In this document: one piece after another, positions 25,261 through 32,782 of the stretch
How positions within the stretch are numbered: position 1 is the stretch's first letter
How the letters are laid out: each line of letters opens with the position of its first letter
DNA from: Pseudomonadota bacterium
Lineage (GTDB): Bacteria; Bdellovibrionota; Bacteriovoracia; Bacteriovoracales; Bacteriovoracaceae
DNA length: 36,939 bases
Direction: 5' to 3'
Assembly (NCBI GenBank): GCA_027486525.1
Contig: JAIXOY010000050.1
Location: forward strand, 1 to 36,939
Notes under the pieces: model-generated
What the model was told of the DNA's origin: nothing
Database searches by the model: none
What the model saw: only the letters and a program-made list of their open reading frames with translations
Made by a program: the position numbers and the translations under genes

Positions 25261-26159
25261 TGTGAGTCCCTGTTAAGAATCCATTCAAGTATGCTCATGC
25301 GAACGAACACACCATTTTCCATTTGTCTGAAAATTCGTGAAGCTGGTGCTTCCACCAGTTCGTCAGCGATCTCAATACCCCGATTCACCGGAGCGGGGTG
25401 CATGATAATCGCGGTTGGTTTCATGCGAGTCGCCCGGGCCGTGGTCAGCCCAAAGTCCCGATGAAAAGCAGCGTGGTCCATCTCTAGCCCTTCGTGGCGC
25501 TCGAATTGATTGCGCAGGCACATCACCGCATCCACATCCGGGATCACGTGATCGAGCGTTTGCTTGGAACAGTTAGCGGCCAACTGAGTGGGTAAAAAAT
25601 CATCGGCTGCGCAAAGGCTCACTTTGATGCCCAGCCGGTGCGCAACCAGCATCATGGAGCCTGCGACACGACTGTGGCGGATGTCGCCTAGGATGGCGAT
25701 GTGCAATCCTTCGAGACGTTTAAACTCCCGCTGAAGGGTGAAGAGATCGAGGAGACCTTGGCTTGGGTGTTCGTGCTTTCCCGCGCCGGCATTCACCAGC
25801 GGCGTGCTGATTTTATGACCGAGTGTCTCGAAGATGCGGTCATCGGCGTGGCGGAGTACCAGCGCGTCTGAGCCGATGGCTTCCAGTGTGCGAAGCGTGT
25901 CGTAGAGAGATTCTCCCTTCTTCACGCTCGAGTTTGAGAGATCGAAGTTGATCACCTCGGCACCGAGGCGTTTTGCCGCCATTTCAAAGGATATCCGCGT
26001 CCGTGTGCTAGGTTCGAAGAACACATTGGCGATGACATTGTGTTCGAGAACGCGCGGAAGTTGAGAGGTGGTTTGATGGAAAAAAAAGTGGGCCCTATCC
26101 AATAAGGCCATGATGGTGGAAACGGGTAAATCAGCGAGGGCAGTGAAATGCTTGCTCAC
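25257..26159 (-). CDS. pyrB: Aspartate carbamoyltransferase catalytic subunit
   Basis: 300 residues, normal for the catalytic chain. It condenses carbamoyl phosphate with aspartate. The carbamoyl-phosphate site is FFEPSTRTRISFE (STRTR at 51-55). HEHPSQGLLD and MHPAPVNRG complete the active site. No pyrI regulatory chain follows. The start is GTG at 26159, with AAGGAGA about 5 bases before it. It is the first gene of pyrB-carA-carB-pyrF-pyrE-lysA. No dihydroorotase (pyrC) or pyrD is in the operon, so those steps must be encoded elsewhere. Confidence 0.96.
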   Translation of the reverse strand: MSKHFTALADLPVSTIMALLDRAHFFFHQTTSQLPRVLEHNVIANVFFEPSTRTRISFEMAAKRLGAEVINFDLSNSSVKKGESLYDTLRTLEAIGSDALVLRHADDRIFETLGHKISTPLVNAGAGKHEHPSQGLLDLFTLQREFKRLEGLHIAILGDIRHSRVAGSMMLVAHRLGIKVSLCAADDFLPTQLAANCSKQTLDHVIPDVDAVMCLRNQFERHEGLEMDHAAFHRDFGLTTARATRMKPTAIIMHPAPVNRGIEIADELVEAPASRIFRQMENGVFVRMSILEWILNRDSQ

Positions 26160-26248
26160 AGGTCTCCTTGGAAGACTTAGACTGTTGATGATGATTTTTC
26201 AGGGGTAAAGTGGCGAATCTAGCAGTGACAAAAACGACAACGGGAGAG

Positions 26249-26275
26249 ACAATCTGGCTCGTGCGAACAATCTGG
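26249..26275 (-). repeat. Tandem CCAGATTGT repeats in the pyr operon leader
   Basis: On the minus strand CCAGATTGT occurs twice (26275-26267 and 26257-26249), 18 bases apart, about 90-115 bases before pyrB. Same-face spacing near two helical turns could suit a regulator. The promoter itself was not identified in this 216-base divergent gap, and no terminator-type attenuator was seen. Confidence 0.35.
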
Positions 26276-26375
26276 ATGGCAGGGCATCCTTGCATCAGAA
26301 ATCCCTCTCTCTGGGTTTTAGATTTTTTCCCACATTGCGAGGCCGCCTGACAAGGGCCAACGCTTAGGAATTTTC

Positions 26376-28382
26376 ATGAGCGACTCGAAATTCAAATTAG
26401 TGTCAAAATTCAAACCCATGGGGGACCAGCCCGCGGCGATTGAGCGTATTTCAGAGGGATTTGCCGAGGGAAAAATGCGTCAGACTCTGCTGGGTGTGAC
26501 GGGGTCCGGCAAAACCTTTACCGTCGCCAATATCATTCAGAAACTCCAAAAAAGAACTTTAGTCCTGGCGCCCAATAAAACGTTGGCGGCTCAGCTTTTT
26601 GCCGAGTTCCGAGAGTTTTTCCCCGAAAATGCCGTGGAATACTTCGTCTCTTATTACGACTACTACCAACCAGAAGCCTATGTCCCCGGCACGGACACAT
26701 TCATTGAGAAAGATTCCGCTGTTAACGAAGAGATCGATAAGCTCCGCCACGCGGCCACGCGCTCACTCCTCGAACGTGAAGATGTCATCGTGGTGGCATC
26801 CGTTTCGTGCATCTACGGTATCGGCTCGCCGGACGAATACGGCGCGCAACGTTTGACGCTTTTCACTGGCGATAAGTGGGAGCGCGATGATTTTCTGCGC
26901 GCCCTTGTCGCCATCCAGTATCAACGTAACGACATCGATTTTAAACGGGGAACTTTCCGTGTGCGCGGCGATCTTGTGGAAGTGTTCCCGGCCCACGAAG
27001 ACTCCCAGGTCATCCGCGTCGAATTCTTTGATGATGTGATCGATTCACTCTCTTTCGTCGATCCCTTACGGGGCCGCGTGCTCGAGAGCACGAAACGCGT
27101 CGTCATCTATCCCTCCAGTCACTATGTGGTCGGGGAAACTCGTCTCAAAGCAGCGGTTGAAACCATTAAGGTTGAGCTGCGTGAACGGCTGCAACAGCTA
27201 GAACAAGAAAACAAGCTCGTCGAAGCTCAGCGCCTTCAACAGCGCACGCTGCTTGATCTGGAGATGCTCGAGGAGATGGGCTTTTGCCCGGGGATTGAAA
27301 ACTACTCGCGCCATTTCACCGATGCCAAGGAGGGTGATCCTCCGCCCACGCTGGTAGATTACTTCAAAAGAGATTTTCTCCTGATCGTCGATGAGTCCCA
27401 CATCGCCGTCTCTCAGGTTGGCGGCATGTACCGCGGCGACCGCAATCGCAAGCAAACGCTCGTAGATTACGGCTTCCGTTTGCCGAGCGCTCTCGACAAC
27501 CGTCCTCTGCAGTTCGAGGAGTTCGATAAGCGCTTAGATCAAGTGCTCTATGTTTCTGCGACACCGGCCAACTACGAACTCGAACAGTCCCAGGGTGAAT
27601 ATGTTTCTCAGATCATCCGTCCCACGGGGTTGCTAGACCCCATCATTGAATTGCGGGATGCCAAGAACCAGGTCGATGACATGCTGGTGGAGACGCGCAG
27701 GGCGATCGCCGCTGGCTTCCGCGTCCTCATCACAACGCTCACGAAGAAACTTGCTGAAGAGCTCACCACGTTTTACCGGGGCGCGGGACTCAAAATCCGC
27801 TATCTCCACTCGGATATTGATACGCTTGAGCGCATGGAGATCCTGCGCGATCTTCGCCTCGGTGAGTTCGATGTCCTGGTGGGCATCAACCTCTTGCGAG
27901 AAGGCCTGGATCTTCCAGAAGTGGCCTTGGTGGGGATCTTGGACGCTGACAAGGAAGGCTTCTTGCGCTCCACACGCTCCCTGATCCAGACCATCGGTCG
28001 AGCGGCCCGTAACAGCGAAGGGCGAGTGCTGCTCTATGGATTCAAGACCACGCCGAGTATTCGCGAGGCCATGAAGATCACGGCCGAGCGCCGCGAGAAG
28101 CAAGAGGCGTGGAATACCCAAAACGGCATCACTCCTAAAACGATCCTAAAAAACATCAGTGGCGGCGTGATCGACATTCTTCGTTCATCGAAGAAGTCCG
28201 ACAAAAAAGATCGGGACTCAGTGGGCAAGGGTGACCAGGACCTCACGCCCGAGTCCATCGATGCTAAAATCAAGCAGTTGAAACAAGATATGAAAGAAGC
28301 GGCCAAGGGGCTGCGCTTTGAGGAAGCTGCGAAGATGCGCGATGAAGTAAAAAAACTAACTGAATGGAGACTTCTCCTTTGA
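26376..28382 (+). CDS. uvrB: UvrABC excision repair protein UvrB
   Basis: 668 residues, standard UvrB length. It is the damage-verifying helicase-like subunit that receives DNA from UvrA and recruits UvrC. Walker A is GVTGSGKT (residues 40-47). The damage-probing beta-hairpin appears as [17 protein letters not shown]. Walker B is VDESH with Asp339 and Glu340. RATP-type motifs follow ([13 protein letters not shown], then QTIGRAARN). The C-terminal UVR domain ([14 protein letters not shown], then [13 protein letters not shown]) binds UvrC. AGGA lies about 7 bases before the ATG. No LexA-like box of the kind reported for Bdellovibrio (TTAC-N3-GTAA) was seen upstream. Confidence 0.97.
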   Translation: MSDSKFKLVSKFKPMGDQPAAIERISEGFAEGKMRQTLLGVTGSGKTFTVANIIQKLQKRTLVLAPNKTLAAQLFAEFREFFPENAVEYFVSYYDYYQPEAYVPGTDTFIEKDSAVNEEIDKLRHAATRSLLEREDVIVVASVSCIYGIGSPDEYGAQRLTLFTGDKWERDDFLRALVAIQYQRNDIDFKRGTFRVRGDLVEVFPAHEDSQVIRVEFFDDVIDSLSFVDPLRGRVLESTKRVVIYPSSHYVVGETRLKAAVETIKVELRERLQQLEQENKLVEAQRLQQRTLLDLEMLEEMGFCPGIENYSRHFTDAKEGDPPPTLVDYFKRDFLLIVDESHIAVSQVGGMYRGDRNRKQTLVDYGFRLPSALDNRPLQFEEFDKRLDQVLYVSATPANYELEQSQGEYVSQIIRPTGLLDPIIELRDAKNQVDDMLVETRRAIAAGFRVLITTLTKKLAEELTTFYRGAGLKIRYLHSDIDTLERMEILRDLRLGEFDVLVGINLLREGLDLPEVALVGILDADKEGFLRSTRSLIQTIGRAARNSEGRVLLYGFKTTPSIREAMKITAERREKQEAWNTQNGITPKTILKNISGGVIDILRSSKKSDKKDRDSVGKGDQDLTPESIDAKIKQLKQDMKEAAKGLRFEEAAKMRDEVKKLTEWRLLL

Positions 28383-28723
28383 AGCACCTTCTTCTTGCGC
28401 TCTTTTTTTCTGCGCCAGCTTTTGCGATAGAAGCGTTTAAGATTGAGCTGCACGATCGCAAGATTCGTGTGGAGGCGCCTAAGAGTGTTTCAAGTCAGTA
28501 CGCCGTGATCGTCGAAAACCTTTCCTTGAATGATGTTGTTGGTAAATTCCATTCCGCCGGCAAGGATCTCAAGTTTATTAATGTGAAAGCTGGTCTCACT
28601 CGGACGGTAGAGTTTCGCCATACCGGGAAAGGCGCCGTGCGCTTCCAACCGCTGGCCCCTGCCTTCCAAGAAGTTGAGCTAACCGCCGGCAAGAAGACCT
28701 ATGAAATCCCGTCGCAGCCATGA
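28379..28723 (+). CDS. Small exported protein, possibly cupredoxin-like
   Basis: 114 residues from a TTG at 28379. That start gives [16 protein letters not shown], a clean signal peptide, and overlaps the uvrB stop by 4 bases (TTGA). An in-frame ATG at 28364 would add five residues with no ribosome binding site; GGAG at 28366-28369 suits the TTG. The mature part is beta-rich: [69 protein letters not shown]. The pattern resembles a compact Ig- or cupredoxin-like sandwich, but no Cys or copper-binding set is evident, so the function is unknown. The gene overlaps the following phosphoesterase gene by 23 bases. Confidence 0.6.
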   Translation: MKHLLLALFFSAPAFAIEAFKIELHDRKIRVEAPKSVSSQYAVIVENLSLNDVVGKFHSAGKDLKFINVKAGLTRTVEFRHTGKGAVRFQPLAPAFQEVELTAGKKTYEIPSQP

Positions 28724-29849
28724 TTGGAAAAAACTTGTCTTGGTGATTTCCGACCTCCACCTGGGGGCCGGTAAGCACGTGAAAGGCCGCCGCAACATGC
28801 TGGAGGACTTTCATTTTGATAACGAACTCATCGAGTTTTTGAACTACCACTGCGCCGGTGAGTACGAGACAAAAAACGTCGAACTCATCATCAACGGTGA
28901 CTTCCTCGATTTCTTGGCCGTGCCCTATGTTGAGTATTTCGACGATGAGTTCTGGAGCGAAGAGGCCTGTCTCGAAAAAGCTCGCCTCATCATGCAGGCC
29001 CACCGTCCGGTCATGCAGGCGCTTAAGAATTTCGTTTCGAAGCCTCAGAAGACGATCACCTATATCATCGGTAACCACGACGCGGAACTGGTGCTCGACT
29101 CGGTGAAAAAAGAGTTCACGGGTTTCTTTGGGCCAGAGCTCGAAAGCCGCATCACCCTACAGAATGAGCTCCACACCCACGTGCCAATCCCGGGTGTTTA
29201 TATTCAGCACGGTCACCAATACGAACGCGCCCACGAGTATGATCCGGAAACATCCGTCGTGGATGCCCAGGGTGGGGGACGCTTCTTCATTCCGTCTTGG
29301 GGCTCGTACTACGTCATCAACGTCATCAACCGCTACAAACAAGAGCGCCCGCACATCAACGCCGTCAGGCCGATTAAGCACTTCATCATTCACGGCTTGA
29401 TCTTCGACACGTTCTTCACCATGCGGTTCATCCTCTCCAACATCCACTACTACTTCATGGTGAGATTTTGGTACTACATCATGCTCAAGGTTGGCTGGAA
29501 GAGGGTCGCCGGTGATCTAGTGCGTGAGCTCACACTGTTTCAGGACTTCGAGACACTCACACGGGACTTCTTCACCAGCAAGCCCCAGGCTCGTTTGCTA
29601 GTGGTGGGACACACTCATAATCCGACACTTCGTTTGTTCAATGACGGCACGGCCTTTATCAACACCGGCACCTGGACGAAGATGGTGAACCTAGATCTCT
29701 CGCAAGGGCACGACGCTCAGGCATTGCCCTATGCACGGATCGTTTCCTACGAGGACACGGTGGACGTGACCCAGTTTGAAAACCATGTCGAGTTTGATTT
29801 GAAGGTGTGGACCGGACTCCACAATCTTCCATACAAGGACTTCAATTAA
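28701..29849 (+). CDS. Calcineurin-like metallophosphoesterase
   Basis: 382 residues with all five metallophosphoesterase motifs: ISDLHLGAG (Asp, His), INGDFLDF (Asp), IIGNHDAE (Asn, His), IQHGHQYE (His) and VVGHTHNP (His, His). A two-metal phosphoesterase active site is therefore complete. Between the fourth and fifth motifs lies an extra segment (about residues 220-270) rich in Phe, Tyr and Ile (HFIIHGLIFDTFFTMRFIL, then YYFMVRFWYYIMLKV). This could lie on or in the membrane, as in UDP-2,3-diacylglucosamine hydrolase-like lipid enzymes. Substrate is not determined. The ribosome binding site is weak. The last 4 bases overlap the convergent receiver-like gene. Confidence 0.85.
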   Translation: MKSRRSHDWKKLVLVISDLHLGAGKHVKGRRNMLEDFHFDNELIEFLNYHCAGEYETKNVELIINGDFLDFLAVPYVEYFDDEFWSEEACLEKARLIMQAHRPVMQALKNFVSKPQKTITYIIGNHDAELVLDSVKKEFTGFFGPELESRITLQNELHTHVPIPGVYIQHGHQYERAHEYDPETSVVDAQGGGRFFIPSWGSYYVINVINRYKQERPHINAVRPIKHFIIHGLIFDTFFTMRFILSNIHYYFMVRFWYYIMLKVGWKRVAGDLVRELTLFQDFETLTRDFFTSKPQARLLVVGHTHNPTLRLFNDGTAFINTGTWTKMVNLDLSQGHDAQALPYARIVSYEDTVDVTQFENHVEFDLKVWTGLHNLPYKDFN

Positions 29850-30208
29850 TTTTTGAGCGCGTATTCGAGTTGCGTACGTCCGTAGGGACGAAAAACTAGG
29901 CGTGAGATGCCAACCTTGGCAGCGAGACGCAGGTTTTGCGGGTTCGTGGCGTGAGAGAAAACTACCATCGGTGTCTTCTCGACAAGATCGAAAAAACTCA
30001 AGGCCCCACCGGCCACACTATCGTCACACACGACGAGTTGAAACGGACGTTGCTTCTCGAGAGAGTTTTTCCACAAGCGCTCGGCCTGTTGGACATCGTT
30101 GGCATAGACGACGTGACGGAAACCCATCTCGTCGAGCAGGGACATGGTGTAGTTGGCGAGTTCACCCTCCGGCTGGACGAGTAAAACGCGATCGATGGCG
30201 GTCTTCAT
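29846..30208 (-). CDS. Degenerate receiver (CheY-like) domain protein
   Basis: 120 residues, one domain. Strand order follows a response-regulator fold: VLLVQPE, LLDEMGFRHVVYAND, LVVCDDS, PMVVFSHATN, ISRLVFRPYGR. The likely phosphorylation Asp is in LVVCDDS and the Ser/Thr in FSHATN. The acidic pair after strand 1 is replaced by QPE, and the strand-5 lysine is replaced (RLVFRPY where LVKP is usual). It is therefore probably not phosphorylated normally and may act as a binding partner. It reads toward the metallophosphoesterase gene and overlaps its end by 4 bases. Its start lies 268 bases from the flagellin ATG, on the other strand. The motility link is inference. Confidence 0.65.
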   Translation of the reverse strand: MKTAIDRVLLVQPEGELANYTMSLLDEMGFRHVVYANDVQQAERLWKNSLEKQRPFQLVVCDDSVAGGALSFFDLVEKTPMVVFSHATNPQNLRLAAKVGISRLVFRPYGRTQLEYALKN

Positions 30209-30325
30209 GGCCTTATCTTAGCAGATTTTGTGAGACGAAAAGAAGCAAGTTTTTCGCTCGGGTATTCATAACTCCGCGAACCCGTTCGAGAAAACAGCAC
30301 TCATAAAAAAACCATTGCGGATGCG

Positions 30326-30352
30326 TTAAGTTCTTTTGTGCAGCACCGAAAC
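30326..30352 (+). promoter_or_regulatory. Sigma-28 (FliA)-type flagellar promoter
   Basis: TTAAGTTC (30326-30333), exactly 11 bases, then ACCGAAAC (30345-30352). The sigma-28 consensus is TAAAGTTT-N11-GCCGATAA; matches are 6 of 8 and 5 of 8 with perfect spacing. It lies about 115 bases upstream of the flagellin start, the expected client of this sigma factor. Confidence 0.65.
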
Positions 30353-30364
30353 GGTTTGTGTCTA

Positions 30365-30448
30365 CCCCATTGGGGAGGCGATACACCAGAGCATGGATGC
30401 TCATCATTTTCTCAAGGTTGGGAAAAAGAATCACCACGGATCGGGTGA
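30365..30448 (+). promoter_or_regulatory. Structured 5' leader of flagellin mRNA
   Basis: Three small stem-loops follow the sigma-28 promoter: CCCC-ATT-GGGG (30365-30375), GAGCA-TGGA-TGCTC (30389-30402), and TCACC...GGTGA (30431-30448). The AAGGAGG ribosome binding site stands free after them at about 30463. The leader could set mRNA stability or be a target for a flagellin translation regulator, but each stem is short. Confidence 0.35.
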
Positions 30449-30475
30449 GGGATTACACAACCAAGGAGGATTCTG

Positions 30476-31309
30476 ATGGGTTTTCGTATTAATACTAACA
30501 TTGCTTCAATTGCCGCTCAACGCAGCTTGGGAGTGAATAACCGTGAAAGTGAGAGCGTGCTCTCTAAGCTTTCTTCGGGTACTCGCATTACCAAAGCCGC
30601 CGACGACGCTGCAGGCTTGGCCATCTCTGAAAAGATGAAAGCCAACATCCGCTCGATGAAACAAGCGGACCGCAACGCCAACGATGGTGTCTCGATGATT
30701 CAAACTGCGGAAGGCGGTTTGAACGAAGTGTCTTCAATTTTGACTCGTATGCGTGAATTGGCCATCCAGACGGCTTCTGACACCGTGGGTGATTCAGAGC
30801 GCACCATGACCAACATGGAATACCAGAACTTGAAGCAAGAATTGGATCGTATTTCACAAGTGACTGAGTTCAACGGCCAAAAACTGTTGGATGGTAACGG
30901 CAAGAAGTATGACTTCCAGATCGGCGTGAACAACGACGACTTCCAAGACCGCATCGGGTACGATTCAGCGCAGGTGAACGCTCGCATCGACGACTTGGGT
31001 GTTTCCGAACTCGACGTTATGTCGAAAGAAGGCTCACAGTCTTCCCTCGCAAACGTGGACCAAGCGATCGAAAAAGTCTCTGGTTACCGCGCTTTCTTGG
31101 GTGCAATTCAAAACCGCTTGACTTCTACAAGCAACAACTTGCAGGTCAACGTTGAGAACTTGAGCCAAGCGAACTCGCGTATCCGCGACGTCGACTACGC
31201 AGACGCAACAGCACAACAAGCGAAGAACAGCATCTTGACCGCAGCTGGTACTTCGGTGTTGGCGCAAGCAAACGCAAGCAGCCAAAACGCTCTCAAACTG
31301 ATTGGCTAA
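30476..31309 (+). CDS. fliC: Flagellin
   Basis: 277 residues, a short flagellin. The N-terminal D0/D1 part is highly typical: MGFRINTNIASIAAQRSL, SSGTRITKAADDAAGLAISEKM, and then AEGGLNEVSSILTRMRELAIQ. The C-terminal part has the reciprocal helices (LSQANSRIRDVDYADATAQQAKNSIL..., with NALKLIG at the end). The middle is only about 60 residues, so the surface-exposed D2/D3 domains are missing, as in other minimal flagellins. AAGGAGG lies 6 bases before the ATG. Upstream is a sigma-28 promoter and a structured leader; a terminator follows at 31340. It forms the filament of a flagellum. Whether it is the main or one of several flagellins cannot be seen here. Confidence 0.95.
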   Translation: MGFRINTNIASIAAQRSLGVNNRESESVLSKLSSGTRITKAADDAAGLAISEKMKANIRSMKQADRNANDGVSMIQTAEGGLNEVSSILTRMRELAIQTASDTVGDSERTMTNMEYQNLKQELDRISQVTEFNGQKLLDGNGKKYDFQIGVNNDDFQDRIGYDSAQVNARIDDLGVSELDVMSKEGSQSSLANVDQAIEKVSGYRAFLGAIQNRLTSTSNNLQVNVENLSQANSRIRDVDYADATAQQAKNSILTAAGTSVLAQANASSQNALKLIG

Positions 31310-31336
31310 TTGATCGTCTATCCTGCATAAAACGAA

Positions 31337-31362
31337 AAACCCGGCGAATGCCGGGTTTTTTT
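31337..31362 (+). terminator. Rho-independent terminator after flagellin
   Basis: AAACCCGGC and GCCGGGTTT enclose a GAAT loop (core arms 31340-31345 and 31350-31355), followed by a T-tract. It lies about 28 bases past the flagellin stop. Confidence 0.9.
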
Positions 31363-31390
31363 ATTTTGTGTGTTAAGTGAGATTTAAAAT

Positions 31391-32692
31391 ATGAAGCAGG
31401 TCATCGGAAGTTTAGTCACTCCAGTGCTGAAAGACATCTTAGCAGCGCAACTTCATGCTCGGAGTGACGTCAATGCGGTGATCAAGTCAGATGCGGCAGA
31501 GGCCGTGCAGCTTGCCCTCCTGGCGGGAAACGTTGACGTGTTCATCGTGGAAGAAATTCCTGGGAATGACACTTTTGGCAAATTAAAAAAGTTGATCAAA
31601 GACAACGTAACCGTCATGGGAATCGGTGATCCGACGTCTCCGCATGCTCCCCGGCTGTGCTTCCGTCCGACAGAGTACGAACAGCTTGGCGATCAGCTCA
31701 AAAAGCTACTCGGCGATGAGAAGGCGGTTGAAGCGGATTATGTTTCCATGCCAGCGAATCTGTTTTTTCACTTCGAAGAACTCGCGGTAGATGTCTTCCT
31801 CCAAATAAAAAAAGACGGGCGTCCACACTGGGTTCGCCGGTTCTTTGCGGGGGAGAAGATCGAGCCGGACGAGATCGAGAGGTACCAAGCGAAAGGTGTT
31901 AGCGAGTTTTGGATCGAGAAAGACAAGGTGAAGGGATTCTCCAAAACGCTGATATCCCGTTTGCACCAGCGTGCCCACGACACGTTGAACAGCGGTATGG
32001 AACAGTTTAAAGAAGCTGAACAAGTGTTCACGTCCATCGCCGAGATCACAAAAAAAATGGGTGTGAGGGGCCAGATGGTGGCCCTGTGCGAAGATTGGAT
32101 GAGGCAGCTCGCGAATGACTGCATGAAAGCACAGGACAGTGACGTGCGCGATTGGTGGAAGCGGTTGTCTGAAGATCCGAGCCTGGATTTTCACTATAGG
32201 TTGGTGCGTCTGACGTCGTTGCTCTGCACTCAGCAGATCATGCTGACGGATTGGAAGAGAAAGGAGGAACAGGCACAAAAGCTTAACGGTGTTGCTTTCT
32301 TTGCGGACATGCATTTGAGCAAGCCTGAATGGATCCATTTGAGGCTCCCTGCCGACCTCGAAAATCTCAGTACCGATGACAAAATCGCCGTTGCTGGGCA
32401 CGCCGCATTTTCAGCACAAAAGTTAAGAGACGTGCCCTTCGTGACCAAAGACATCACTCTCTTAGTGGCCCAGCACCACGGTCACCTGCAAGGCGACTGG
32501 CTGCCAGAGAGAGTGTCGGTGACGGTTTCGCCGTTGGCGCTTCTCTATGCCGCCTGCGAAGAGATGGCCTATGCAAGTTTAAGAAACCCGGAAATCGCAC
32601 CACGGGACATCCATGCGAAGCTGCTTTTGCGGCATAAAGACACGGGCTTACTGAGGCATTTAGAGCAGATGCCTACAATCTTTGGTTGGTGA
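31391..32692 (+). CDS. Degenerate HD-GYP domain protein
   Basis: 433 residues. The N-terminal 100 residues look like a receiver-type alpha/beta fold (VDVFIVEEI, TVMGIGD) without a clear phosphorylation Asp. Residues about 125-195 form a linker common in HD-GYP proteins (LFFHFEELAVDVFLQI..., WVRRFFAGEKI). The C-terminal half follows HD-GYP: His268 in FHYRLVRL, AFFADMHLSK where LLHDIGK is expected, GHAAFSAQKL (His337), and AQHHGHLQGDWLP where HHExxDGxGYP is expected. The HD His, the HHE Glu and the GYP are altered, so cyclic-di-GMP hydrolysis is unlikely. It may instead sense or bind. It lies 81 bases after the flagellin, whose terminator intervenes. Confidence 0.7.
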   Translation: MKQVIGSLVTPVLKDILAAQLHARSDVNAVIKSDAAEAVQLALLAGNVDVFIVEEIPGNDTFGKLKKLIKDNVTVMGIGDPTSPHAPRLCFRPTEYEQLGDQLKKLLGDEKAVEADYVSMPANLFFHFEELAVDVFLQIKKDGRPHWVRRFFAGEKIEPDEIERYQAKGVSEFWIEKDKVKGFSKTLISRLHQRAHDTLNSGMEQFKEAEQVFTSIAEITKKMGVRGQMVALCEDWMRQLANDCMKAQDSDVRDWWKRLSEDPSLDFHYRLVRLTSLLCTQQIMLTDWKRKEEQAQKLNGVAFFADMHLSKPEWIHLRLPADLENLSTDDKIAVAGHAAFSAQKLRDVPFVTKDITLLVAQHHGHLQGDWLPERVSVTVSPLALLYAACEEMAYASLRNPEIAPRDIHAKLLLRHKDTGLLRHLEQMPTIFGW

Positions 32693-32782
32693 TAAAATTT
32701 TTTAAGCAGAAACTCGTAGTCTATTCCTCCTAGATTTTAATAGCATACCGCCTCACTCGGATTACCCCCTCCAGGAGTTGGC

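Noticed and set aside
26160-26375. LexA-type box or terminator attenuator between pyrB and uvrB
   Set aside because: No TTAC-N3-GTAA element and no hairpin followed by a T-tract was found on the pyrB strand.
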